NCBI GenBank assembly: GCA_000436755.1
Contig: FR887345.1
Location: 1-42,104, forward strand
Source: Clostridium sp. CAG:253
GTDB taxonomy: Bacteria; Bacillota; Clostridia; Lachnospirales; Lachnospiraceae
Length of the DNA: 42,104 nucleotides
Direction of reading: 5' to 3'
Shown here: positions 27,147 through 35,025 of the stretch, piece by piece
Numbering within the stretch: the first letter of the stretch is position 1
Layout of the letters: each line of letters begins with the position of its first letter
The notes under the pieces: model-generated
Databases searched by the model: none
Told to the model about the DNA's origin: nothing
The model's input: the letters and a program-made list of their open reading frames with translations, nothing else
Translations under genes and position numbers: made by a program

Positions 27147-27200
27147 AGCAATCCGTGGCATTAGTTAGGGTCAAAATAGTTTTTGACCCCAACATCATAA
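27146..27200 (+). repeat. Intergenic repeat, copy B
   Basis: The core GCAATCCGTGGCATTAGTT (from 27148) begins at the trpA stop. A perfect hairpin follows: GGGTCAAAA (27168-27176), loop TAGT, TTTTGACCC (27181-27189), then AACATCAT. It matches copy A at 14199 closely. Confidence 0.75.
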
Positions 27201-27229
27201 TATAAGAATTAAATTAATAGATTTATAAA

Positions 27230-27267
27230 AACCGGCAGGCTAAAAAACAGTCTGTCAGTTTTTTTTG
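27230..27267 (+). terminator. Terminator of the trp operon
   Basis: AACCGGCAGGCT (27230-27241) pairs with AGTCTGTCAGTT (27249-27260) using G-U pairs and one mismatch. A run of eight or more T follows. Confidence 0.8.
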
Positions 27268-27320
27268 TATATTTATGATATAATTATTTTAAAAAACATA
27301 TATGAAATGGAGCTGAAAAT

Positions 27321-28124
27321 ATGTCTGATTTACATGTAATAGTTATGGATATGGATGGTACACTTCTTAATGACAATAAAGAAGTGAGTGAATATACAAA
27401 AAATGTTTTGCGGCGACAGAAAGAAAAGGGAATGAAGATTGGCATTGCATCGGGGCGTCCTATACTTGGAGTCAGGAGAACTGTAGAGAATTTAGGGCTT
27501 TCTGACATTATACAGTTTATGGTTGCGTCAAACGGGGCGGAACTTTATGATGTTTCTGACGGAGAAGAAAGAGGTTTTTTTAAACTCGATGTAAATACAA
27601 TTTTTGAGATAATTGATACATATAAACATTTTGATTTAAATCCCTATGTTTATCAGGGAGGGGATTGTTATGCGGTAAGAAACGATTCTACTATTGAGAG
27701 GGCGGCGAAAAATAATTTTCTTGGGATTCATCTGTGTGATATGAGAAAAGAGGTCACAACCCCTCAAAGTAAACTTGTATTAAGTACGCCCCCTGAAAAA
27801 ATGAGTGATGTGGAAAAATTTTATGAGGCACATAAATCTGAAAAGTATCGTGCATTTAAATCACAGACTGATATGTTTGAATTTGTCCACCCGGAGTTGT
27901 CAAAAGTATATGGGATTAAATATTATTGTGAAAAATATGGATATGATATTTCAAAAGTTATTGCATTTGGAGATACTACAAATGACCTTGAAATGGTTGA
28001 CGAGTGCGGTGTCGGTGTTTGCATGTGCAACGGGACTGATGATGTGAAAGCCGTTGCCGATATTATTACTGAGTTCAGCAATGATGATGACGGACTTGCA
28101 AAGGAACTTGAAAAATTATTATGA
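27321..28124 (+). CDS. Cof-type HAD-superfamily phosphatase
   Basis: This 267-residue cytoplasmic phosphatase belongs to the HAD IIB (Cof) group, which acts on sugar phosphates, nucleotides or vitamin phosphates. Motif 1 is DMDGT with nucleophile D10 and acid D12. Motif 2 is IASGR, then a cap domain. Motif 3/4 is VIAFGDTTNDLEMV. The ATG has GGAG eight to nine bases upstream. It is preceded by the trp terminator, so it has its own promoter. Substrate cannot be read from sequence. Confidence 0.9.
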   Translation: MSDLHVIVMDMDGTLLNDNKEVSEYTKNVLRRQKEKGMKIGIASGRPILGVRRTVENLGLSDIIQFMVASNGAELYDVSDGEERGFFKLDVNTIFEIIDTYKHFDLNPYVYQGGDCYAVRNDSTIERAAKNNFLGIHLCDMRKEVTTPQSKLVLSTPPEKMSDVEKFYEAHKSEKYRAFKSQTDMFEFVHPELSKVYGIKYYCEKYGYDISKVIAFGDTTNDLEMVDECGVGVCMCNGTDDVKAVADIITEFSNDDDGLAKELEKLL

Positions 28125-28194
28125 TGCAAGGGTCAAAAGCAGATGTAATATTAGGAGTGTATAAAATTTTTTGGATAGAGAAAAGAGGGATGGT

Positions 28195-31170
28195 ATGGTT
28201 TGTATAAAGGCAAATTATGAGATTGTTAAAGTTTACCAAAGAATAATAACAGCGATGAGAGAGCGCGTAGAGTGGAACGGGGACATTATTATACGAAAGA
28301 ATACTATGATACTTGTAGGAAGAGTACGCTCAATGTATTTTGAACTTGCGACAAGAAGAGTTTATTCGGATATTGAAGAATTGGGCTTTGACATGGCAAA
28401 TGCATTTGAAATGGGAAATAATAAACTTATTACCAATATTATAAATATGCTCTTATATCCGTTTGGCAAGTGGGGAGCTATAAAGGGACTGAATGTTGAG
28501 CAGGATTACATGGTTCTTGCTGCTCTTTTTTCGCAGATTTATAAAGAGATAGATGTAGAGACATATTTTACAAAGACAAGTTTTAAATTTTTTATAAACG
28601 GTATTCAGATTACATTTGAAGATGCAATGGAAAAGTGTATTGATTACATACAAAAACAGCGTGATATAAAGAATGAAGCCGAAAAACCAAAAGAGGGCAG
28701 CGGTAAAAACGAGACAGAAAAAAATACTAAAGAGGGTAGCGGTAGAAACGAAACAGAAAATAATGTTAAAAAGGATGGAGGCATAAACAGGGCAGAGGAG
28801 GACAACGAAGATACAGCCGGAATAAATGTCGAAGAGGAAAGAAAAGGTGCGGGTTTGTGGCACAATATGAAATGGAGTTCTGGAAAATTTCAGTTTAACC
28901 GTGAAGATGTTGATAAAAAATATGCAAATTCCCACAGGATAGGAAATAATTTTTACATGGTTCCGTATGAATGTCCGGATTGTGGGGAACATCTGCATAT
29001 GGTTGTCTATCCTCAGAGAAAAGAAAATGTCATAGATACTGATGACGGGCGTGTTTACATAACAAGAGCTTATACATGTGACAACTGCAAAAAATTTTAT
29101 ACAGCAAAGCCGGGGAAACTTTTAAGAGAAGGTGATGCATATGTTCTTGATTTTGACAATGATGAATATGCGGCAAGAGATTATGTACTGCTTTTAGGAA
29201 AAAAAGGTGCAAAAACGGGAAACTGCAATTTTAATATGTATGAGGCAGATTATGAAAAGAATGTATCATCATTGGGAAAAAGACTTAGTGAGAGATGCAG
29301 AAAAATGGAGCTTTTGACAGATGAGGAACTTGAACAGATACTTGCCCAGATGGATGAAGGATTCTTTTCTGATTATGAAAAGGAGAGATTTCTTGCGATA
29401 ATAGAGCAGGAACTTGAGTATCGTGAAAAGATGCGAAATAAAAAAATGGGAGAGTTTGGCAGAAGAAGCGATGAGAGGGAGGATGATGAAGAGGAAAATG
29501 AAGAGGTAAAGGATGATAATTCGTTTGCCGGAGAAGGTTTATCAGAAGAGAATACAGAAAAAAGTAAAGGCAAGGGTATATTTTTCGGAAGAAATGCTAA
29601 GAAAAAGGAAAGTAAAACATTGTCTGAGCCTGATTTAAAAAATAAGGATACTGAGGAAAGTAAAACCGGCAGTGAAGAGAAATCAGTATTAGGAACAGAA
29701 AATAAAACGATAAAAGAATGTGATAAAGAAAACATTAGGAAAAATGAGATAATAAAGGATAATTGTAAACGTGATAATAAAGAAATTGAAGAAACAAAAG
29801 AAAACGAAACAATAAAAGAAAACAAAACAATAAAAGAAAATGACAGTCATGAAGATAACGCAACTGAAATAAAAAGAACAGAGCAAAATCAAAAAGAGGA
29901 AAATATAAAAAACGGTGAGTCTGCTAAAAAGGAGTCTAAAGTAAATGATAAAAAGCCGGCAGACAGCAAAGCGGCAGACAACAGGGCATCATTTTTTGAC
30001 AGGATAACAGATGAGAGCAGGACAGCAAAGTATTCGGAGATAGTTGAAAATATTAAAAAGGTTAAGGCATCAAATGGAAGTGAGCAAGAGAAAAATCATT
30101 ATATTGAAGTGATGACAAAGCTTTGCAAGGCGGCAGCAAAAAGAGAAATAGAATATATGCTTTCACATCTTCCGGGAAATATAAATTTTGACAGATATAA
30201 AAGAACAAAAGAAAAACTTATGACATATACGCAGATAGATGTCAGTCCATATATAAAAATTGTTGATACAAAACGTGATAAAGTTGAGTTTGATGAATTA
30301 AATAAGCTTGTGGGCAGTGTTGACAGAGATAACAGGAATGATTTGCTGGAAATGATGGAGAAAATAAAAAACGGAGAGTACGAGAAACGTAATTCTGACA
30401 GATTTGTGGAGGGACTTAGAAAGCGTGTTTATGCGATTGATGAGGCAAAAATCAGAGGAATATGTCCAAATCCCGATAATATAACATTTGATGAGGGCGT
30501 TAAGGCACTTAAAGAGATTGAAAAAGGAATTTTTCTGCCTGAACTCAAATCAAATATGCTCCAGCTTATAGACAAGAAACTTACGGCATTAAAAACGGAG
30601 GAATGTGAGCTTCTTGTAAAAAAACTTAAACGTGATCTTGACGGAAAAATATCGGACATGTCAAAGCTTCATTTTTATGACATCAGGAAAATGAGAGAGG
30701 AAGATAAAGGTGATAAGGAAATTTCGTTTGTAAAGGTTGCAGTAAGCACATACGCTTATGCGACAGGCACATATGAGTATCCGGTTGTCATATGTGATTC
30801 ATCAATGTTTGGAAGCGGAAAAGAGGGATTTATAATTACACCTGACCATGTATTTTACAAGGGACTTATAAAATCAGGTTCTATAGATGTGAAAAATATA
30901 AATAGGGTATTTTCAGAAAAGAAAGGTCTTATGATTGAGCATTCTTCAAAAGGAAATGTAAAAATGCCGTGTACACTTAATAAGAACGATGAAAAAAACA
31001 TGGCAGAGGTACTTGATGGCTTTGTTGATTATCTGAAAATGAAACCGGAATCAAGAAGTATTGAATATATGTCAAAGCAGGAGCATGAGGTGAAGTGCTG
31101 TTATCGCTGCGGCCACGTATTTACAAAGGGTAACATATGCCCAAAATGCGGAAGCAGATTTGAACAATAA
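28195..31170 (+). CDS. Large hypothetical protein with two zinc ribbons
   Basis: I do not recognise this 991-residue protein. The ATG at 28195 has GAGGG upstream; the TTG at 28171 does not. Residues 1 to about 155 are a folded helical domain. A low-complexity linker has a 13-residue repeat. A first zinc ribbon lies near 262-305 (CPDCGEH, then CDNCKKF). A long Glu/Lys/Asn-rich stretch (about 420-600) is probably disordered. Helical repeat-like segments follow. A beta-rich PH-like part has FIITPDHVFYKGL, and a last ribbon ends the chain (CYRCGHVF, then CPKCGSRF). No catalytic motif, signal peptide or membrane segment is seen. It may be a scaffold or a nucleic-acid-binding or stress protein; this is inference. 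Confidence 0.75.
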   Translation: MVCIKANYEIVKVYQRIITAMRERVEWNGDIIIRKNTMILVGRVRSMYFELATRRVYSDIEELGFDMANAFEMGNNKLITNIINMLLYPFGKWGAIKGLNVEQDYMVLAALFSQIYKEIDVETYFTKTSFKFFINGIQITFEDAMEKCIDYIQKQRDIKNEAEKPKEGSGKNETEKNTKEGSGRNETENNVKKDGGINRAEEDNEDTAGINVEEERKGAGLWHNMKWSSGKFQFNREDVDKKYANSHRIGNNFYMVPYECPDCGEHLHMVVYPQRKENVIDTDDGRVYITRAYTCDNCKKFYTAKPGKLLREGDAYVLDFDNDEYAARDYVLLLGKKGAKTGNCNFNMYEADYEKNVSSLGKRLSERCRKMELLTDEELEQILAQMDEGFFSDYEKERFLAIIEQELEYREKMRNKKMGEFGRRSDEREDDEEENEEVKDDNSFAGEGLSEENTEKSKGKGIFFGRNAKKKESKTLSEPDLKNKDTEESKTGSEEKSVLGTENKTIKECDKENIRKNEIIKDNCKRDNKEIEETKENETIKENKTIKENDSHEDNATEIKRTEQNQKEENIKNGESAKKESKVNDKKPADSKAADNRASFFDRITDESRTAKYSEIVENIKKVKASNGSEQEKNHYIEVMTKLCKAAAKREIEYMLSHLPGNINFDRYKRTKEKLMTYTQIDVSPYIKIVDTKRDKVEFDELNKLVGSVDRDNRNDLLEMMEKIKNGEYEKRNSDRFVEGLRKRVYAIDEAKIRGICPNPDNITFDEGVKALKEIEKGIFLPELKSNMLQLIDKKLTALKTEECELLVKKLKRDLDGKISDMSKLHFYDIRKMREEDKGDKEISFVKVAVSTYAYATGTYEYPVVICDSSMFGSGKEGFIITPDHVFYKGLIKSGSIDVKNINRVFSEKKGLMIEHSSKGNVKMPCTLNKNDEKNMAEVLDGFVDYLKMKPESRSIEYMSKQEHEVKCCYRCGHVFTKGNICPKCGSRFEQ
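28690..28767 (+). repeat. In-frame 39-bp tandem repeat
   Basis: Two 39-base units encode KEGSGKNETEKNT and KEGSGRNETENNV in the linker of the large unknown protein. Unlike the other tandem duplications in the window, the unit is a multiple of three and keeps the frame. A further 18-base repeat (coding for TIKENK) is near 29800-29845. Confidence 0.85.
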
Positions 31171-31184
31171 AAGGACTTAATCGG

Positions 31185-31258
31185 TTGACAATCGTCATGA
31201 ATATGGTACAATGTAGTAATGAAAACTACATGAGATGGAAATTGACACAAAGTCAATT
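31185..31258 (+). promoter_or_regulatory. Promoter and two-hairpin leader of the DegV gene
   Basis: -35 TTGACA (31185-31190) and -10 TACAAT (31207-31212) are 16 bases apart. The expected transcript start region carries ATGTAGT/ACTACAT (31211-31231). Next comes AATTGAC/GTCAATT (31240-31258), a second 7-bp stem. These could be operator or RNA structures. Nothing else is seen up to the ribosome binding site. Confidence 0.6.
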
Positions 31259-31335
31259 GAAATTTGAATAAATGACTAAAACGGATTTGCCGTTTAATCA
31301 ATAAGTTGAACAAATCGGAATATGGAGGATTTGCC

Positions 31336-32232
31336 ATGGATTATCAGATAATCAGTGACAGCTCTTGCGACCTGGAGCAGAGTTTAAGAGAAAAATACGA
31401 TATAGAAGTTGTACCTTTTTATATATCATTTGACGAAGAAAATTACCAGAAAGAAGTAGAAGAGATTGCAATAGATGATGTTTACAGGAAAATGGTTGAT
31501 TTTCCAAAACAGTATCCTAAAACTTCACTGCCATCAGTACAGAATTATGTGGATGCTTTTACTCCTCATGTGAAAGAAGGCAGAGCTGTTATTTGTGTAT
31601 GTATTACGACATCTTTAAGCGGTTCATACAATTCAGCGTGCAATGCAAAAGAGATTGTTTGTGAAGAATATCCCGATGCAAAGATTACGGTTATTAACTC
31701 ACTCGGTGCGACTGTATTGCAGGGGCTTTTTGTAATAGAAGCGGCAAAATTAAAGAGGTCCGGAGCAACTTATGAGGAAGCGGTAGAAAAACTTACATCA
31801 CCGGAGTACCTTGCAACAGGAAGAATATTTTTTACCGTAGGAAATACGGATTATCTTAAACATGGCGGAAGAATAGGGAAAGTGGCAAGTATAGCGTCAA
31901 GTGCATTGAATTTAAAACCAATAATTACGCTTAAAGACGGTTCAATAGACGCATCCGGCATAGCGAGAAGCCGCAAGAAATCAATACTTAAAACATATGA
32001 TTTATTAAAAAACTATTTTGCAGAAAATGGCGAAGACCCAAATGATTATGTTTATGCTGTAGGGTATGGATATGACAGGGAAGAGGGACTTGAATACAAG
32101 AAAGAGTTTGACAAAGTTATGAGTGAATTGGGACTCAAAGAGGAAACTAATATCGCGCATATCGGTGCAACAATATGTGTTCACACAGGGCCTTATGCCA
32201 TAGGTGCAGGTCTTATTAAGAAAATTATTTAA
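31336..32232 (+). CDS. DegV-family fatty-acid-binding protein
   Basis: DegV (FakB-like) proteins bind a fatty acid and, in the FakA/FakB system, present it for phosphorylation. This protein has 298 residues from the ATG at 31336, chosen because GGAGG lies seven bases upstream; a TTG at 31306 would add ten residues. The family start is IISDSSCDL. Lipid-site motifs are TSLPSV, TTSLSGSYNSA and the glycine-rich KHGGRIGK. The C-terminal half has HIGATICVHTGPYAIG. It is monocistronic. No fakA homologue is in the window, so the phosphorylation partner is unknown. Confidence 0.92.
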   Translation: MDYQIISDSSCDLEQSLREKYDIEVVPFYISFDEENYQKEVEEIAIDDVYRKMVDFPKQYPKTSLPSVQNYVDAFTPHVKEGRAVICVCITTSLSGSYNSACNAKEIVCEEYPDAKITVINSLGATVLQGLFVIEAAKLKRSGATYEEAVEKLTSPEYLATGRIFFTVGNTDYLKHGGRIGKVASIASSALNLKPIITLKDGSIDASGIARSRKKSILKTYDLLKNYFAENGEDPNDYVYAVGYGYDREEGLEYKKEFDKVMSELGLKEETNIAHIGATICVHTGPYAIGAGLIKKII

Positions 32233-32264
32233 AAAAATTTAGGAATATTATTTAAGAAAAAAAC

Positions 32265-32309
32265 TTGAAAAAATCCTGACATGATGTTATAGTGTGTTAG
32301 GATTTTTTT
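32265..32309 (+). promoter_or_regulatory. Promoter of the mgtE leader nested in an inverted repeat
   Basis: -35 TTGAAA (32265-32270) and -10 TATAGT (32288-32293) are 17 bases apart. AAAAAATCCT (32268-32277) and AGGATTTTTT (32299-32308) form a 10-bp stem whose 21-base loop holds the -10. The same stem with its T-run can act as terminator of the DegV gene. Promoter and terminator thus overlap. Confidence 0.6.
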
Positions 32310-32327
32310 GATACGGAGGTGAATTTC

Positions 32328-32432
32328 ATGGACAGTAATGACAGTTTTGGACGAAGTATTAACAACAGTGTTTTATATCGTGAGCAAGTGGCATGGCTGT
32401 CGCATGAGATTTTTAGCCATGTTTATAAATGA
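32328..32432 (+). CDS. 34-codon leader ORF upstream of mgtE
   Basis: This is a short ORF starting MDSNDSFGRSI and ending FSHVYK. It has an excellent ribosome binding site (CGGAGGTGA, seven bases before ATG) and starts about 30 bases after the -10 of the promoter. A terminator at 32484 and then mgtE follow. I recognise no family. The position between promoter and terminator suggests a leader peptide whose translation controls entry into mgtE, but a stand-alone small protein is possible. No proline- or acid-rich run like that of MgtL is seen. Confidence 0.45.
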   Translation: MDSNDSFGRSINNSVLYREQVAWLSHEIFSHVYK

Positions 32433-32483
32433 TGCACATTTTGTTGAAATAGTGATGTGATTTCATAAATATTGTTCATGTAG

Positions 32484-32508
32484 AAAGCACTGTTTAGGGT
32501 GCTTTTTT
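32484..32508 (+). terminator. Intrinsic terminator or attenuator before mgtE
   Basis: AAAGCAC (32484-32490), loop TGTTTAGG, GTGCTTT (32499-32505), with TTTTTT after it. It lies between the leader ORF and mgtE, so mgtE needs read-through or another promoter. Confidence 0.7.
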
Positions 32509-32546
32509 ATGTTATAGAAAACATACGTTTTGCGGAGGTGTTACAC

Positions 32547-33908
32547 ATGAACAGAAAATATTTTGATATCATAAACATTATAAGAAAGAATAAAAATGAC
32601 AATGAAATTTTGAAATGTCTGTCAAATTATCATGAAAATGATATAGCGGATATAATAGCACAGCTTACAGCAGATGAGCGAAAAAGAATATACGGTCTGC
32701 TTGGTTTTCAGAGAATGGCAGAGATATTTGTATATCTGGATGAACCGGAAAGATATTTGGAAGAAATTTCGATTGAAGATGCGGCAAAGATAATCTCATT
32801 TATGGATTCGGATGATGCGGTTGAAATTCTTGAAAAGCTTGATACAGATACAAAAAATGAGATAGAAAAAAGACTTGATGATGACGCGGCGGCAGACGTG
32901 AAAATGCTTCTCTCATATGATGAAGATGAAATAGGCAGATATATGACGACGAATTATGTCTGCATAAAGAAAGGGCTTTCGGTAAGACAGGCGATGAGTG
33001 AACTTGTCCGTCAGGCCGGTGAAAATGACAATATAATGACTATTTATGTTGAAGACGAGTTGTCGAGGTTTGCCGGTGCAATAGATTTGAAGGATTTAAT
33101 TACGGCTAGGGAAAATGATAACCTTGAAGAGATAGTTATCAACTCTTATCCTTATGTGACAGACCATGAGTTGCTTGATGAATGTATAGAACAGATTGTA
33201 GATTATTCGGAAGATTCAATTCCTGTATTGTCAAAGGAAAAACAGCTGTTAGGCGTAATAACATCGGAAGACATTGTTGATATTGTCGATGATGAAATGG
33301 GAGAAGATTATGCTAAACTGGCAGGTCTTACAGCAGAGGAAGATTTGAAAGAGACAACTGTTCAAAGTATGAAAAAGAGACTGCCATGGCTGATAATACT
33401 TTTGTTTTTGGGTGTTTTGGTATCATCAGTTGTGGGAATGTTTGAAAATGTGGTAGCGGTACTTCCGATAGTTATATGTTTTCAGTCACTGGTACTTGAC
33501 ATGGCGGGAAATGTCGGAACACAGTCACTTGCTGTTACTATACGTGTTTTGATGGATGAAAATCTTACCGGAAAACAAAAACTGTTTTTGCTCGTTAAGG
33601 AAATGAGAGTTGGTCTTTTAAACGGTGGAATACTCGGTGTTATGGCACTTACATTGCTGGGAGTATATATCCATATGTTTAAAGGATATAGTCTTATGGG
33701 AGCGTTTGCAATTTCAGGATGTGTAGGTGTTTCACTTATGGCTGCGATGTTGATTTCAAGTATGGTGGGGACTGTAATTCCAATGTTTTTCCACAAGATT
33801 AAAATTGATCCGGCAGTGGCATCGGGTCCACTTATTACAACGGTAAATGACCTTGTTGCCGTTGTAACTTATTATGGTCTTGCGTACATTTTTTTGATAC
33901 AATTGTAA
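32547..33908 (+). CDS. mgtE: Magnesium transporter MgtE
   Basis: This is a Mg2+-gated channel of the inner membrane, 453 residues from the ATG at 32547 (GGAGGTG upstream). Residues about 1-125 are the helical N domain. Residues about 130-255 are a CBS pair that senses cytoplasmic Mg2+. From about 280 come five membrane helices. The pore signatures are MAGNVGTQSLAV and the last-helix region IDPAVASGPLITTVNDL. A conserved M-box riboswitch, often present before mgtE, is not seen; a short ORF and a terminator are there instead. Confidence 0.95.
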   Translation: MNRKYFDIINIIRKNKNDNEILKCLSNYHENDIADIIAQLTADERKRIYGLLGFQRMAEIFVYLDEPERYLEEISIEDAAKIISFMDSDDAVEILEKLDTDTKNEIEKRLDDDAAADVKMLLSYDEDEIGRYMTTNYVCIKKGLSVRQAMSELVRQAGENDNIMTIYVEDELSRFAGAIDLKDLITARENDNLEEIVINSYPYVTDHELLDECIEQIVDYSEDSIPVLSKEKQLLGVITSEDIVDIVDDEMGEDYAKLAGLTAEEDLKETTVQSMKKRLPWLIILLFLGVLVSSVVGMFENVVAVLPIVICFQSLVLDMAGNVGTQSLAVTIRVLMDENLTGKQKLFLLVKEMRVGLLNGGILGVMALTLLGVYIHMFKGYSLMGAFAISGCVGVSLMAAMLISSMVGTVIPMFFHKIKIDPAVASGPLITTVNDLVAVVTYYGLAYIFLIQL

Positions 33909-33948
33909 TATATAACAAGTATCCGGATTTGGAAAGAAGGTGAAAATT

Positions 33949-34848
33949 TTGACATTACAGCAGCTAAGATATGTGACTATGGTTGCAAAAACGGGAACGA
34001 TTACCGAGGCAGCAAATAAACTGTACATTTCACAGCCAAGCCTTACGAGTGCGATACATGAACTTGAAAATGAGATGAATATTGTCATTTTCAGAAGAAC
34101 CAACAAAGGTGTAAGCGTAACAAAGGAGGGCGAGGACTTTTTGGGATATGCCAGGCAGGTGCTTGAGCAGGCAGCAATTCTCGAAGATAAATACAAGAAA
34201 AATTCAGGCGGGAAAAAACAGTTTTGTGTTTCAACACAGCACTACTCATTTGCGGTAAACGCATTTGTGGATTTGATTAAAAAATATGGTCAGGATGAAT
34301 ATGATTTTTCGATAAGGGAAACCCAGACATATGAGATAATAGAAGATGTTGCGAAAATGAGAAGTGAACTTGGAATACTTTTTCTGAATGATTTTAATGA
34401 GACAGTCATAAATAAAATTTTAAAAAGTCATGAACTTGAATTTACGCAATTATTTGTGGCAAAACCGCATGTGTTCATAAGCAGAAAACATCCACTTGCA
34501 GATAAAAAGATAATTACGAACAGTGAACTTGAACTGTATCCGTATCTTTCGTTTGAACAGGGAGAGCATAATTCATTCTATTTTTCGGAGGAAATTTTTT
34601 CGGCATCTGAGAGAAAGAAAAATATACGAGTGAGGGACAGAGCAACACTGTTTAATCTGCTCATAGGACTAAACGGTTATACAGTTTGCAGTGGAGTTAT
34701 AGACAAAAAGTTAAACGGTAAGGATATAATAGCTGTACCGTTAGCGGATGAGGGGGATATGCGCATAGGTTATATTATGCATAAGAAAGGTATGCTTAGC
34801 AGGCTTGGAGAGACTTACCTTGAGTCTTTGAAAAAATATTTAGGATGA
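33949..34848 (+). CDS. LysR-family regulator, probable MetR/MtaR-type
   Basis: This LysR-type regulator has about 299 residues from the TTG at 33949, preferred over GTG 33940 because GAAGG lies eight bases before it and relatives start with TLQQLRYV. The N-terminal winged helix-turn-helix is clear (GTITEAANKLYISQPSLTSAIHELE), followed by a two-lobed effector domain. It sits directly upstream of metE. A 17-bp site almost equal to the MET-box bound by the MtaR/MetR methionine regulator of streptococci lies 15 bases after its stop, ahead of metE. Methionine or homocysteine control of metE is therefore a reasoned inference. Confidence 0.85.
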   Translation: MTLQQLRYVTMVAKTGTITEAANKLYISQPSLTSAIHELENEMNIVIFRRTNKGVSVTKEGEDFLGYARQVLEQAAILEDKYKKNSGGKKQFCVSTQHYSFAVNAFVDLIKKYGQDEYDFSIRETQTYEIIEDVAKMRSELGILFLNDFNETVINKILKSHELEFTQLFVAKPHVFISRKHPLADKKIITNSELELYPYLSFEQGEHNSFYFSEEIFSASERKKNIRVRDRATLFNLLIGLNGYTVCSGVIDKKLNGKDIIAVPLADEGDMRIGYIMHKKGMLSRLGETYLESLKKYLG

Positions 34849-34863
34849 TTTTTTATCACTTGA

Positions 34864-34880
34864 TATAGTTTAAAACTATG
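34864..34880 (+). promoter_or_regulatory. MET-box-like operator upstream of metE
   Basis: TATAGTTTAAAACTATG matches the MET-box TATAGTTTNAAACTATA, described by comparative genomics for streptococcal methionine genes, at all but the last base. The core ATAGTTT-A-AAACTAT is a perfect 15-bp palindrome with the T-N11-A form used by LysR proteins. A possible -10 TATTAT is at 34900-34905, so the site lies just upstream of or over the -35. Confidence 0.7.
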
Positions 34881-35025
34881 GATAACCTCTTTCTTTATGT
34901 ATTATACGATTGCGGGAAACTTAATTATAATAAACGTACTGAAAAGAAGCTGTTTTTCTCAGAGATTGAGGGGGAGCAGTTTTTTGGAGTATTTGGGATA
35001 GAGATTGCTTAAATGGAGGTTAGAG

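Noticed and set aside
28127..28138. Fourth copy of the intergenic repeat
   Set aside because: Only AGGGTCAAAA is shared; the core is absent, so chance is likely.
34897..35001. Leader peptide before metE
   Set aside because: A 34-codon frame exists but has no ribosome binding site and no run of Met or other regulatory codons.
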